Positions 31,672 through 39,185 of a stretch of 64,000 nt of DNA are shown in pieces (positions within the stretch are counted from its first letter, which is position 1; each line of letters begins with the position of its first letter). The stretch comes from an uncultured Alphaproteobacteria bacterium. Its GTDB lineage: Bacteria; Pseudomonadota; Alphaproteobacteria; HIMB59; GCA-002718135. The stretch is taken from positions 1 through 64,000 of the forward strand of contig CACGUF010000005.1 in NCBI GenBank assembly GCA_902576125.1, given 5' to 3'. The notes beneath the pieces were generated by a model. The model had not been told where the DNA came from and searched no databases. It saw only the letters and a list, made by a program, of their open reading frames with translations. The translations under genes and the position numbers were made by a program.

Positions 31672-32819
31672 ACTGTACAAGAAGAAATTTTTTAATTGGA
31701 GGATCAACAACATTATTTCTCTCAGGATTTTTCCCTAAAATTAGCTTTTCTTCCATGAAGAAGAAAAACCTAATAATTATTTCACTTCGTGGGGGAATGG
31801 ATGGACTAACAGCAATACCAATAATTGGAGATAAGCGATTAAAGAAGTTAAGAAAAAAACTAATCTTAGAGGATGTTTTAAAATTAAATAATGATTTTGG
31901 TCTTCATCCTAAATTAGAAATTTTTCATCGACTTTGGAAAGATGATAAGGCAGCATTTGTTCATGCAACTAATATTCCTTATACAGGTAGATCACATTTT
32001 GATGGACAAAATCTAATGGAAACAGGGGCTCACATTCCATACAAAGAAAAGACCGGATGGCTTGGGAGGGGGTTGTTAGCATCAGATATTGTTGGAAAGG
32101 GTCTTGCAATATCTTTGCCTATGCCACTTTTATTAAGAGGAGTTCCTCAAAACAATAACTTCTTTCCATCTCCAGATTTTGTTGAAAAAAAATTGATAGA
32201 TAAAATTTATAATGAGTTTAAAGGTGATCATAATGAGCTCATCAAATCTACATTAGATACAATCAGGCAAAGACCATTATCAATGCAAATTGCAACAGAC
32301 TCAGGAGATAGAAAAAAACTTGCTCTTGAGGCTGCAAAACAATTAAAAGATCAAAGTGGTCCAAGAGTAGCTGTTTTTGAATTAGATGGTTTTGATACTC
32401 ATGCAGCACAGGGAGGTGTGGATGGAGCTCATGCTGATGAATTAGAAGAGGTAAATGAAATTGTAAAAATTCTAAGCGAAAATCTGGGCAATGCTTTTGA
32501 TAATACTCTTATTTTGACCTTAACAGAATTTGGAAGAACAATAAAACAAAATGGAGGTTATGGAACAGAACACGGTTATGGTAGTGCAATATTAATGGCA
32601 GGTGGTTTGTTAAAAAAATCACAGGTGTATACAGATTGGCCTGGTTTAAAAAAGAAAGAATTATTTGAAGGTAGAGATCTAAATTCCACTATTGATTCAA
32701 GAGCTGTTTATAATTCAGCCATGTCTATTTGTTTTGATAAGGATCCGGAATTTTTACGCCGAGAAGTTTTTTGGGGAGATGATTTGCCAAATTTAACTGA
32801 AGAATTGTTTAAGATTTAG
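31668..32819 (+). CDS. DUF1501-family protein with twin-arginine signal
   Basis: The protein begins NCTRRNFLIGGSTTLFLSGF, a Tat-type export signal, and continues with LIIISLRGGMDGLTAIPI, TNIPYTGRSHFDGQNLMETG and LTLTEFGRTIKQNGG..GTEHGYG, features of the DUF1501 branch of the alkaline-phosphatase-like/sulfatase superfamily. Start chosen at ATG 31668, overlapping the DUF1800 stop (ATGA) and leaving the RR motif at the N-terminus; ATG 31641 would add nine residues. Periplasmic location is likely. The pair probably forms one exported system whose substrate is unknown. Confidence 0.88.
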   Translation: MNCTRRNFLIGGSTTLFLSGFFPKISFSSMKKKNLIIISLRGGMDGLTAIPIIGDKRLKKLRKKLILEDVLKLNNDFGLHPKLEIFHRLWKDDKAAFVHATNIPYTGRSHFDGQNLMETGAHIPYKEKTGWLGRGLLASDIVGKGLAISLPMPLLLRGVPQNNNFFPSPDFVEKKLIDKIYNEFKGDHNELIKSTLDTIRQRPLSMQIATDSGDRKKLALEAAKQLKDQSGPRVAVFELDGFDTHAAQGGVDGAHADELEEVNEIVKILSENLGNAFDNTLILTLTEFGRTIKQNGGYGTEHGYGSAILMAGGLLKKSQVYTDWPGLKKKELFEGRDLNSTIDSRAVYNSAMSICFDKDPEFLRREVFWGDDLPNLTEELFKI

Positions 32820-32845
32820 AAATAAATAATTTTTTTTGATTTTTC

Positions 32846-33262
32846 ATGATAAATGATCATATGATTTCAGAAAATTTTGAAAAGCTTTTTCAAGCTGCAA
32901 AAGATGTTCGAGATAATGCGCATGTTCCTTATTCAAAGTTTAAAGTAGGCGCTGCATTTCTTACAGAGGACAATTCGATTGTTGCGGGGTGCAATGTTGA
33001 GAATGCGGCATACCCACAATCACAATGTGCAGAAGCAAGTGCAATAGGAAACCTTGTAGCAAAGGGTTTTACAAAAATTAAAGAAGTAGTTGTTATTGGT
33101 TCAGGTGAATTGTTATGTTCTCCGTGTGGAGGATGCAGGCAAAGATTAAGAGAGTTTGCAGCACTCGATGTTAATATTCATATGTGTAATATTAATGGAC
33201 ATATTAAAACATCAACACTAGAAGATTTACTTCCTGACTCCTTTGGTCCAGAAAATTTATAA
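32846..33262 (+). CDS. cdd: Cytidine deaminase
   Basis: Cdd converts (deoxy)cytidine to (deoxy)uridine. The 138-residue homotetramer-type enzyme has HVPYSKFKVGAAFLTED, NVENAAYPQSQCAEASAIG (catalytic Glu in CAEA with the first zinc Cys) and CSPCGGCRQRLREF (second and third zinc cysteines). It begins a nucleoside-salvage operon with PNP and deoA; its stop overlaps the PNP start by one base. An internal ATG at 32861 is an alternative start. Confidence 0.97.
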   Translation: MINDHMISENFEKLFQAAKDVRDNAHVPYSKFKVGAAFLTEDNSIVAGCNVENAAYPQSQCAEASAIGNLVAKGFTKIKEVVVIGSGELLCSPCGGCRQRLREFAALDVNIHMCNINGHIKTSTLEDLLPDSFGPENL

Positions 33263-34089
33263 TGTATTCCTCATCAAAATCTTTTTTAGAACAAACAAAT
33301 ACACAGCCAGAAGTTGCTGTTATTTTAGGATCGGGTTTAACAAATTTTTTTGAAACGCAAAATATTATTAAAGAAATACCCTATACTGATCTTCCAGAAT
33401 TTCCTCAACCTACAGTAAAGGGACATGCAGGCAAATTAGTTTTAGGTGAGATTGCTGATAAAAAAATAGTTTGCATGTACGGTAGATCACATATCTATGA
33501 AGGGCATGAACCAAATAGTCTTGCTAAACCAATTCGCGTATTAAAAGACATAGGATGTAAACTTTTAATAGTTACTAATGCAGCAGGAAGCCTTGATGAA
33601 AATATGCCAGCTGGAAGTTTAATGGCAATATCCGATCATATTAATTGGAGTGGCTACAATCCTTTAATTGGAAAAAATCAAGATGAGTACGGACCTAGAT
33701 TTCATGATATGAGCGATGGTTACCATAAATATTACCGTCATCAATTGCTGGAAATTGGCAAAAAAAATAATCAACAAATCTTTGAAGGTATTTACTGTAT
33801 GTATTCTGGTCCAAATTTTGAAACGCCTGCAGAAATTAATGCTCTAAAAGTAATCGGTGGTAATGCCGTAGGCATGTCAACAGTTCCAGAAGTATTAGTA
33901 GCTAATCATTGTAATCTTCCTGTTATTGCAATTAGTGTCATAACGAATTTAGCTGCAGGGATGAATAAAACAAAACTAAGTCATAAAGAAACATTGGAAA
34001 ACGCTAGTCTTGCTGAACAAAATATTGTTCAACTAATTAAAAACTTTATTACAGAAGTGAAATTTAATGATCCCACAGGAAATAATTAG
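33262..34089 (+). CDS. Purine-nucleoside phosphorylase (trimeric PNP/MTAP family)
   Basis: The enzyme releases purine bases and (deoxy)ribose-1-phosphate. The 275-residue protein has VAVILGSGLTNFFE (phosphate loop, residues ~18-31), VKGHAGKLVLGE, GRSHIYEGHE, IVTNAAGSLD and YSGPNFETPAEINALKVIGGNAVGMSTVPEV, with the purine-binding Glu in FETP and Asn in VITNLAAGM. Those two residues indicate 6-oxopurine (guanosine/inosine) preference. The ORF overlaps deoA by 23 bases. Confidence 0.95.
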   Translation: MYSSSKSFLEQTNTQPEVAVILGSGLTNFFETQNIIKEIPYTDLPEFPQPTVKGHAGKLVLGEIADKKIVCMYGRSHIYEGHEPNSLAKPIRVLKDIGCKLLIVTNAAGSLDENMPAGSLMAISDHINWSGYNPLIGKNQDEYGPRFHDMSDGYHKYYRHQLLEIGKKNNQQIFEGIYCMYSGPNFETPAEINALKVIGGNAVGMSTVPEVLVANHCNLPVIAISVITNLAAGMNKTKLSHKETLENASLAEQNIVQLIKNFITEVKFNDPTGNN

Positions 34090-35380
34090 AAGAAAGAGAG
34101 ATAAGAAAGTTCTTTCAAAAGAAGAAATCTCTCTTTTTGTAAAAGGTTTAACGGATGGATCTTTTTCAGATTCACAAGTTGCTGCAATGAGTATGGCTAT
34201 TTTTTTAAATGGCATGATACCAGAAGAAACAGTTAATTTAACTGAAGCAATGACAACTTCGGGAGAGACAATAAATTGGGAAGGTGTCGTTGATACAGAT
34301 TTAGTCTGTGATAAACATTCTACTGGCGGTGTTGGAGACAAAACCAGCATTATTCTTGCGCCTATTTTAGCAGCTTGCGGATTATTCGTTCCAATGATTT
34401 CAGGACGAGGTCTTGGACATACTGGAGGGACTCTTGATAAATTTGATTCTATCTCAGGCTACAATACTCAACCTGATCTAGACACATTTAAGAGAACAGT
34501 GAAAGAAGTTGGCTGCGCGATTATAGGACAAACTGCAAACTTAGCACCCGCAGATAAAAAACTATACTCAATTAGAGACATTGTTGGCACTGTAGAATCT
34601 TTGCCATTAATTACATCATCTATTTTATCAAAAAAAATTGCATCAGGCTTAAGGACATTGGTATTGGACGTTAAGGTCGGTAATGGTTCATTTAATAGCA
34701 CTATAGATATAGCAAGAGATTTATCCCATTCTCTTGTAAGAGTAGCAAAAGGTGCAGGTTTACAATGTGAGGCTATTATAACTGATATGAATCAGGTTTT
34801 AGGAAAAAGTGCAGGCCATATTTTAGAGATATCAGAATGTATTAGTTTTCTAAAAAACCAAGAAAAAGAAACAAGACTTGAAAAAATTACGTATGAATTA
34901 ATAGCTTCAATTTTAATGATGTCACAAAAGCTTTCCAAAGAAGCTGCTCTTGAAAAAATTAATAGCGTAATGTCAAATGGAGAAGCAGCAGAAAAATTTG
35001 AAAAAATGGTCCATGCTTTAGGAGGCCCTTCTGATATTTTATCCTCACATGAAAAACATTTAAAGATTAATGCTATAAGGAAAGATATTTTTCCAACAAA
35101 ATCTGGTTGGGTAGAGAAAATTAAAACAAGAGATTTAGGATTGATTCTTATTGAGTTAGGTGGAGGAAGAAAACAAGTTACGGATAAAATTAATTTTAAT
35201 GTAGGTTACAATAATATTTTACGGGTTGGTGATAAGGTTGATCCAAGCCTTCCTCTTTTAAGTGTTTTTATAAAATCAGCAGATGATTATGAAACTGTTA
35301 GCAAAAAAATACAGGACTGTTTTATTATAGCTGATTCTGAAGTATCTGAACTTCCCTATACCTATGAAGTAATAAACTAA
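34067..35380 (+). CDS. deoA: Thymidine phosphorylase
   Basis: DeoA phosphorolyses thymidine/deoxyuridine to base and deoxyribose-1-phosphate. The 437-residue protein starts IPQEIIRRKRDKKVLSKEEI and contains CDKHSTGGVGDKTS (phosphate loop, residues ~84-97), SGRGLGHTGGTLDKF and LRTLVLDVKVGNGSFN. It overlaps PNP upstream and the O-methyltransferase downstream (one base). Bases released by DeoA and Cdd feed Upp at 10.5 kb. Confidence 0.96.
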   Translation: MIPQEIIRRKRDKKVLSKEEISLFVKGLTDGSFSDSQVAAMSMAIFLNGMIPEETVNLTEAMTTSGETINWEGVVDTDLVCDKHSTGGVGDKTSIILAPILAACGLFVPMISGRGLGHTGGTLDKFDSISGYNTQPDLDTFKRTVKEVGCAIIGQTANLAPADKKLYSIRDIVGTVESLPLITSSILSKKIASGLRTLVLDVKVGNGSFNSTIDIARDLSHSLVRVAKGAGLQCEAIITDMNQVLGKSAGHILEISECISFLKNQEKETRLEKITYELIASILMMSQKLSKEAALEKINSVMSNGEAAEKFEKMVHALGGPSDILSSHEKHLKINAIRKDIFPTKSGWVEKIKTRDLGLILIELGGGRKQVTDKINFNVGYNNILRVGDKVDPSLPLLSVFIKSADDYETVSKKIQDCFIIADSEVSELPYTYEVIN

Positions 35381-36036
35381 TGAGCACACAGATAGAAATT
35401 GATGAAGATCTCATAAAATATTTACAAAATCTAGGGTACCGAAAAGATAAAGTTGTCGATGATTTAGAGAGGGAGACCAAGGCACTAGGCAGTGTAGCTC
35501 AAATGCAAATTGCTAAAGAGCAAGGTCAATTTTTAGAAATCATTGTCAAAACATCAAAAGCTAAATCATGTTTAGAGATTGGAAGGTTTACTGGTTTAAG
35601 TACATTATATATGGCGCGAGGACTTCCATCTGATGGCAGAATAGTTACGGTTGATAATTCTGAAGAATTTTTACCATTAGCACAAAAATATTGGGACGAG
35701 GATGGTCTGACATCTAAAATTGAATCCATAATTGGAACGGGCACTGATGTGATGCAAAGTTTAATTGATCGCCAACATACATTTGATTTGATTTTTATTG
35801 ATGCCGATAAAAATAATTATCCAAATTATTATGAATTATCTTTAAGTTTAGTTCCTTCAAATGGCATTATTATTATTGATAACATGCTATGGCACGGAGA
35901 TGTGGTCGATAAAAAGAAAACTGATTCACAAACGAACACTATTCGTGATTTAAACCTAAAGATTAATCAAGATGATAGAGTGGAGTTTTCTTTATTGCCA
36001 CTGTCTGATGGTCTCTCATTTGTTCGAAAAAAGTAA
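35380..36036 (+). CDS. Class I O-methyltransferase (family 3, CCoAMT-like)
   Basis: This 218-residue SAM-dependent methyltransferase has CLEIGRFTGLSTLYMARGLP (motif I, about residues 66-85), IVTVDNSEE, FDLIFIDADKNNYPNYYEL (metal-binding Asp residues) and NGIIIIDNMLWHGDV. This is the divalent-metal catechol/CoA-ester O-methyltransferase-like family. Its substrate cannot be told from sequence. It is one-base coupled to deoA, an association with no obvious metabolic logic. Confidence 0.88.
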   Translation: MSTQIEIDEDLIKYLQNLGYRKDKVVDDLERETKALGSVAQMQIAKEQGQFLEIIVKTSKAKSCLEIGRFTGLSTLYMARGLPSDGRIVTVDNSEEFLPLAQKYWDEDGLTSKIESIIGTGTDVMQSLIDRQHTFDLIFIDADKNNYPNYYELSLSLVPSNGIIIIDNMLWHGDVVDKKKTDSQTNTIRDLNLKINQDDRVEFSLLPLSDGLSFVRKK

Positions 36037-36043
36037 TATCTTA

Positions 36044-36071
36044 CTTGAAAAAATTTCATTAATCCCCATAT
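36044..36071 (+). promoter_or_regulatory. RpoH (sigma-32) promoter of the small heat-shock gene
   Basis: CTTGAAA (36044-36050), a 13-base spacer and CCCCATAT (36064-36071) match the sigma-32 consensus essentially perfectly. It lies ~60 bases before the hsp20 start codon, which has an AAGGAG ribosome binding site at ~36120-36125. Confidence 0.85.
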
Positions 36072-36131
36072 TTTTAATGTTAGTATGCCATTATGGGTGC
36101 TGACATTTAACTTGCTTAATAAGGAGTTTTT

Positions 36132-36569
36132 ATGACAAGAAACCTATCCGTATGGAATTCGCTTAGACCATTTTCAGTTGGATTTGACTCAATTTTTGAA
36201 GAATTTGATAGAATGCTAGAGTCAACTGAGCGGCACAATTCAAATTATCCACCCTATAATATTCACAGAATAAATGAGAATAATTATAAAATTGAAGTAG
36301 CATTAGCTGGGTATTCAAAAGATGATATTGAATTAGAGCTTAAAGAAAATAATCTTACTGTTCGCAACCGACAAAAAGAGAAAGTTGTGAATGAAGAAGG
36401 AAATGGCGTTATTCATAAGGGAATTTCAACCAGACAATTTGAAAGATCATTTACTATCTCAGAAGATATAAAGGTTAAGAATGCTGAATTGTTGAATGGT
36501 CTGTTAAATATTGATTTAGAGCGCATCATACCTGAGGAAAAAAAGGCTCGCTTAATAGAAATTAAATAA
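36132..36569 (+). CDS. Small heat-shock protein (Hsp20/IbpA family)
   Basis: This ATP-independent holdase is 145 residues. The N-terminal region (SVWNSLRPFSVGFDSIFEEFDRML) precedes an alpha-crystallin domain from about residue 40 (PPYNIHRINENNYKIEVALAGYSKDDIEL) to 'GLLNIDLERIIPEE'. The C-terminal I-x-I-like motif is weak (LIEIK). Monocistronic: an RpoH promoter precedes it and a strong terminator follows at 36604. Confidence 0.95.
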   Translation: MTRNLSVWNSLRPFSVGFDSIFEEFDRMLESTERHNSNYPPYNIHRINENNYKIEVALAGYSKDDIELELKENNLTVRNRQKEKVVNEEGNGVIHKGISTRQFERSFTISEDIKVKNAELLNGLLNIDLERIIPEEKKARLIEIK

Positions 36570-36603
36570 TTTATAAGTATTATAAAGATATTTAATAAGG
36601 ATA

Positions 36604-36632
36604 GGGGCCCAATGTGGCCCCATTTTTATTTT
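36604..36632 (+). terminator. Rho-independent terminator after hsp20
   Basis: GGGGCC (36604-36609) pairs with GGCCCC (36616-36621) around a six-base loop (CAATGT), followed by ATTTTTATTTTA. It is among the most GC-rich short segments in the window and ends the hsp20 transcript. Confidence 0.85.
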
Positions 36633-36668
36633 ATTGGAAAATGACAAAAGCTAAACTATAATTAATTA

Positions 36669-37370
36669 ATGAAGTTAATTGTAATTATTATCTTTTTATT
36701 TAGTTCTCATCTATTTGCTCATCAGCCAAAGTTAATTAATTATTCACCCTCAATTGATAATCCTCATCAAGTCATAGATCCAGAAATATCCAAAGCATAT
36801 TATGGCAAGCTTGATGGTGAACCGCACTATTATATAATTAATAGTGAAGAAGAATTTTTATTTTATACTGGAATTTTAAGCCCTAAAGTTGATGATGATT
36901 ACTTATGGTTATCGATTGCTGTGTATTCGATAAATGAAAAAAATAATAAAATTTTAAAATTTTTTGCTGACGGTCAGAACTTTAAATGGGAAGCTTGGTA
37001 TGAACCATATGCTAGAGATTGGTATTGGAAAGGTCCTGAAATAGGAGCTGACGTAAATGAAGATACAGGCTTTAAGAGAAGTTTTAATTTGGATGCAGGT
37101 TCTTACATGATACAAATTTTTAATCAGAATAATACAGGCCATTATTCTCTTGCTGTTGGAGAAGCAGAATTTTTTGGATCTAATTTGTGGGAGCAAATTT
37201 TAACATGGGCGCCTATCCTTTTATATATTGGACCCGCTATGGATATAGCGCATTGGCAAAAATTTGATATTCGCGCTTATATTCCTCACATAGCTCTAGT
37301 GGTTATAATATTCCTAATTTATTTTATTATTAAAAAGTTATTTTTTAGAAAACAAAAAAGATTTGTATGA
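36669..37370 (+). CDS. Uncharacterised exported, membrane-anchored protein
   Basis: I do not recognise this 233-residue protein. It has a signal peptide (KLIVIIIFLFSSHLFAHQ), a periplasmic beta-rich domain of ~150 residues with many Trp/Tyr (WEAWYEPYARDWYWKGPEIGAD), and a C-terminal pair of hydrophobic segments (about 172-190 and 208-227) followed by a basic tail. The central region looks like a carbohydrate-binding or DOMON/beta-sandwich type fold, but that is a guess. It overlaps hupE by four bases (ATGA), so the two products probably act together. Confidence 0.75.
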   Translation: MKLIVIIIFLFSSHLFAHQPKLINYSPSIDNPHQVIDPEISKAYYGKLDGEPHYYIINSEEEFLFYTGILSPKVDDDYLWLSIAVYSINEKNNKILKFFADGQNFKWEAWYEPYARDWYWKGPEIGADVNEDTGFKRSFNLDAGSYMIQIFNQNNTGHYSLAVGEAEFFGSNLWEQILTWAPILLYIGPAMDIAHWQKFDIRAYIPHIALVVIIFLIYFIIKKLFFRKQKRFV

Positions 37371-37969
37371 AATCAAATTTAATTTTATTTTTTTTATCTT
37401 TTGTACTTTTTGCCCCTTCAGTGCACGCACATACTTTTACCGGCATGGTAGGTTTTTATGATGGTCTTTCTCATCCAGTATTAGGAATAGATCATTTTTT
37501 AGCAATGGTTAGTGTTGGTGTTGTAAGCGCCCAAATAGGGGGGAGAGCAATTTGGACTATTCCTGCAACCTTTGTTTTAATGATGATTATTGGCGGAACC
37601 ATTGGTATGCTTATTGAAGTCTTTTTTTTTAACCTTGAAGAATCTGCCTTTGTAGTTGTTGAATATGGGATAGTTTTTTCTGTCATTTTATTGGGTTTAG
37701 CAATTGCTATAGAAAAAAAAATTGCCACTAACATTATAATGATTTTCATTTGCATTTTTGGAATGTGTCACGGATTAGCTCACGGCATGGAGATGCCATG
37801 GGCAGTAAATCCAATTTTATTTGCTCTTGGCTTTGCTTCTGGAACAGCAACATTACATTTATTTGGTGTGGGAATAGGAAGTCTAGCTATTAAGACCAAA
37901 TTTTCATCGATTGTTCTAAGAATTGTTGGATTCGGATGTGCGCTGTTCGGTTTTTCTTTATTAATTTAA
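37367..37969 (+). CDS. HupE/UreJ-family membrane protein
   Basis: HupE/UreJ proteins are small inner-membrane metal permeases, best known for nickel or cobalt. The 200-residue chain has a signal-like N-terminus ending SVHAH, then GLSHPVLGIDHFLAMVSVG (residues ~23-45; His and Asp of the metal motif), several transmembrane segments, and GMCHGLAHGMEMP near 125-140 with three His and two Met. No hydrogenase or urease genes are in the window, so the metal is unknown. Translationally coupled to the preceding unknown protein. Confidence 0.85.
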   Translation: MKSNLILFFLSFVLFAPSVHAHTFTGMVGFYDGLSHPVLGIDHFLAMVSVGVVSAQIGGRAIWTIPATFVLMMIIGGTIGMLIEVFFFNLEESAFVVVEYGIVFSVILLGLAIAIEKKIATNIIMIFICIFGMCHGLAHGMEMPWAVNPILFALGFASGTATLHLFGVGIGSLAIKTKFSSIVLRIVGFGCALFGFSLLI

Positions 37970-37970
37970 A

Positions 37971-37985
37971 TTAGAATAATTCTAA
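37971..37985. promoter_or_regulatory. Irr-box (iron control element)-like palindrome
   Basis: TTAGAATAATTCTAA is a perfect 6-3-6 palindrome matching the core of the alphaproteobacterial Irr/ICE motif (TTTAGAA-N3-TTCTAAA). It lies 160 bases upstream of the ferric-iron transporter genes and directly after the hupE stop. It overlaps the AT-rich hairpin at 37982-38002, so it could also be part of a terminator. Confidence 0.5.
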
Positions 37986-38002
37986 AAAAGTATGTTTTTT
38001 AG
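37982..38002. terminator. AT-only hairpin after hupE, possible terminator
   Basis: CTAAAAAA (37982-37989) and TTTTTTAG (37995-38002) form an 8-base perfect stem with a five-base loop (GTATG). A-tract and T-tract arms are what a bidirectional terminator looks like in a very AT-rich genome, but the stem has only one GC pair per arm. Confidence 0.4.
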
Positions 38003-38085
38003 CAATTACTGTGATTTTCTAAATTAAATATTTAATTACTATTTTTTAAGAATATTTATTCATAAGATTCTCAATAAGAGAACAA

Positions 38086-38118
38086 GAGGGTTGATGATGT
38101 TAGGTATCAGCAACCCTC
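38086..38118 (+). promoter_or_regulatory. Hairpin in the leader of the iron transporter operon
   Basis: GAGGGTTG (38086-38093) pairs perfectly with CAACCCTC (38111-38118) around a 17-base loop. It ends 27 bases before the start of the iron-binding protein gene, with no T-run. It is likely in the 5'-UTR and could control stability or translation. Confidence 0.5.
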
Positions 38119-38145
38119 CAACAACATATAATTGAAAGTTTAATT

Positions 38146-39168
38146 ATGAAAAACTATTTTCTCAAACTCTTAGCAACTTTTTGTTTTATTTTTTGTTTTA
38201 CTGAGACTGTTTATGCAAAAAGTGAAGTAAATGTATATTCTTACAGACAACCAATACTTATAGACCCTTTTTTTGATGAGTTTACAAAAACCACTGGAAT
38301 AAAAGTAAATGTTCTTCATGCTAAAAAAGGTCTTTTAGAAAGGGTAATTTCAGAAGGAGCTAATACGCCTGCAGATTTAGTTTTGACAGTAGATATTGCT
38401 AGATTGAGTCAATTTGTTCAAAAAGATTTATTAATGGAAGTGAGTTCTGATATTCTAAATAAAAATATTCCTTCACATCTTAGAGATAGTAACAATAAAT
38501 GGTTTGCACTATCAAAGAGAGCAAGGATATTAGCAGTATCAAAAGACAGAGTTTCTAATAATTCTATTAAGAATATAGAAGACCTCGCTGATCCAAAATG
38601 GAGAGGAAAAATATGTACAAGACCTGGCAGTCATGACTACAATAGATCTTTATTAGCATCAATTATTGCTGCTAATGGAGAACAAAAAGCAGAAGAGTGG
38701 GCATCGAATTTAGTTTTAAACTTAGCAAGAAAACCAGAAGGAAATGACAGAGCACAAGCTAAGGCAGTCCATGAAGGCGTTTGTGACATTGCTGTGATGA
38801 ATACTTATTATTTTGGTAAGATGAAATTTAATGAAAAGAATCCAGAACAAAAAGAATGGGCAAAATCCATTAACTTAATATTTACTAATCAAGATAACAG
38901 AGGAAATCATATAAACGTTGCAGGTGGTGGTGTTGTAAAATATTCAAAAAATAAGGATAATGCTATAGCTCTACTTGAGTTTTTAACTCAGCCAGAGGCA
39001 CAAGTATTATACTCAAAAATGAATTATGAATATCCAGTAAATCCAAACGTTGAACCCTCTGAAGAGCTAAGCTCCTGGGGAGTTTTTAAAGAAGACCAAT
39101 TGCCCGTTGAGCGACTTGCAGAACTTGCACCTACTGCACAAAAAATTATTGATAGAGTTGGTTGGTAG
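38146..39168 (+). CDS. Ferric iron ABC transporter substrate-binding protein (FbpA/FutA type)
   Basis: This periplasmic binding protein captures Fe(III). The 340-residue chain has a signal peptide ending TVYAKSE, then VNVYSYRQPILIDPFF (an iron-ligand Tyr region), and the paired tyrosines in VMNTYYFGKM near residue 222 that coordinate iron in this family. 'LVLTVDIARLSQFVQ' and 'ANGEQKAEEWA' segments are also typical. It is followed at once by the permease gene. An Irr-box-like palindrome upstream suggests iron regulation. Confidence 0.93.
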   Translation: MKNYFLKLLATFCFIFCFTETVYAKSEVNVYSYRQPILIDPFFDEFTKTTGIKVNVLHAKKGLLERVISEGANTPADLVLTVDIARLSQFVQKDLLMEVSSDILNKNIPSHLRDSNNKWFALSKRARILAVSKDRVSNNSIKNIEDLADPKWRGKICTRPGSHDYNRSLLASIIAANGEQKAEEWASNLVLNLARKPEGNDRAQAKAVHEGVCDIAVMNTYYFGKMKFNEKNPEQKEWAKSINLIFTNQDNRGNHINVAGGGVVKYSKNKDNAIALLEFLTQPEAQVLYSKMNYEYPVNPNVEPSEELSSWGVFKEDQLPVERLAELAPTAQKIIDRVGW

Positions 39169-39185
39169 CCTATAAGGGCTTTATC

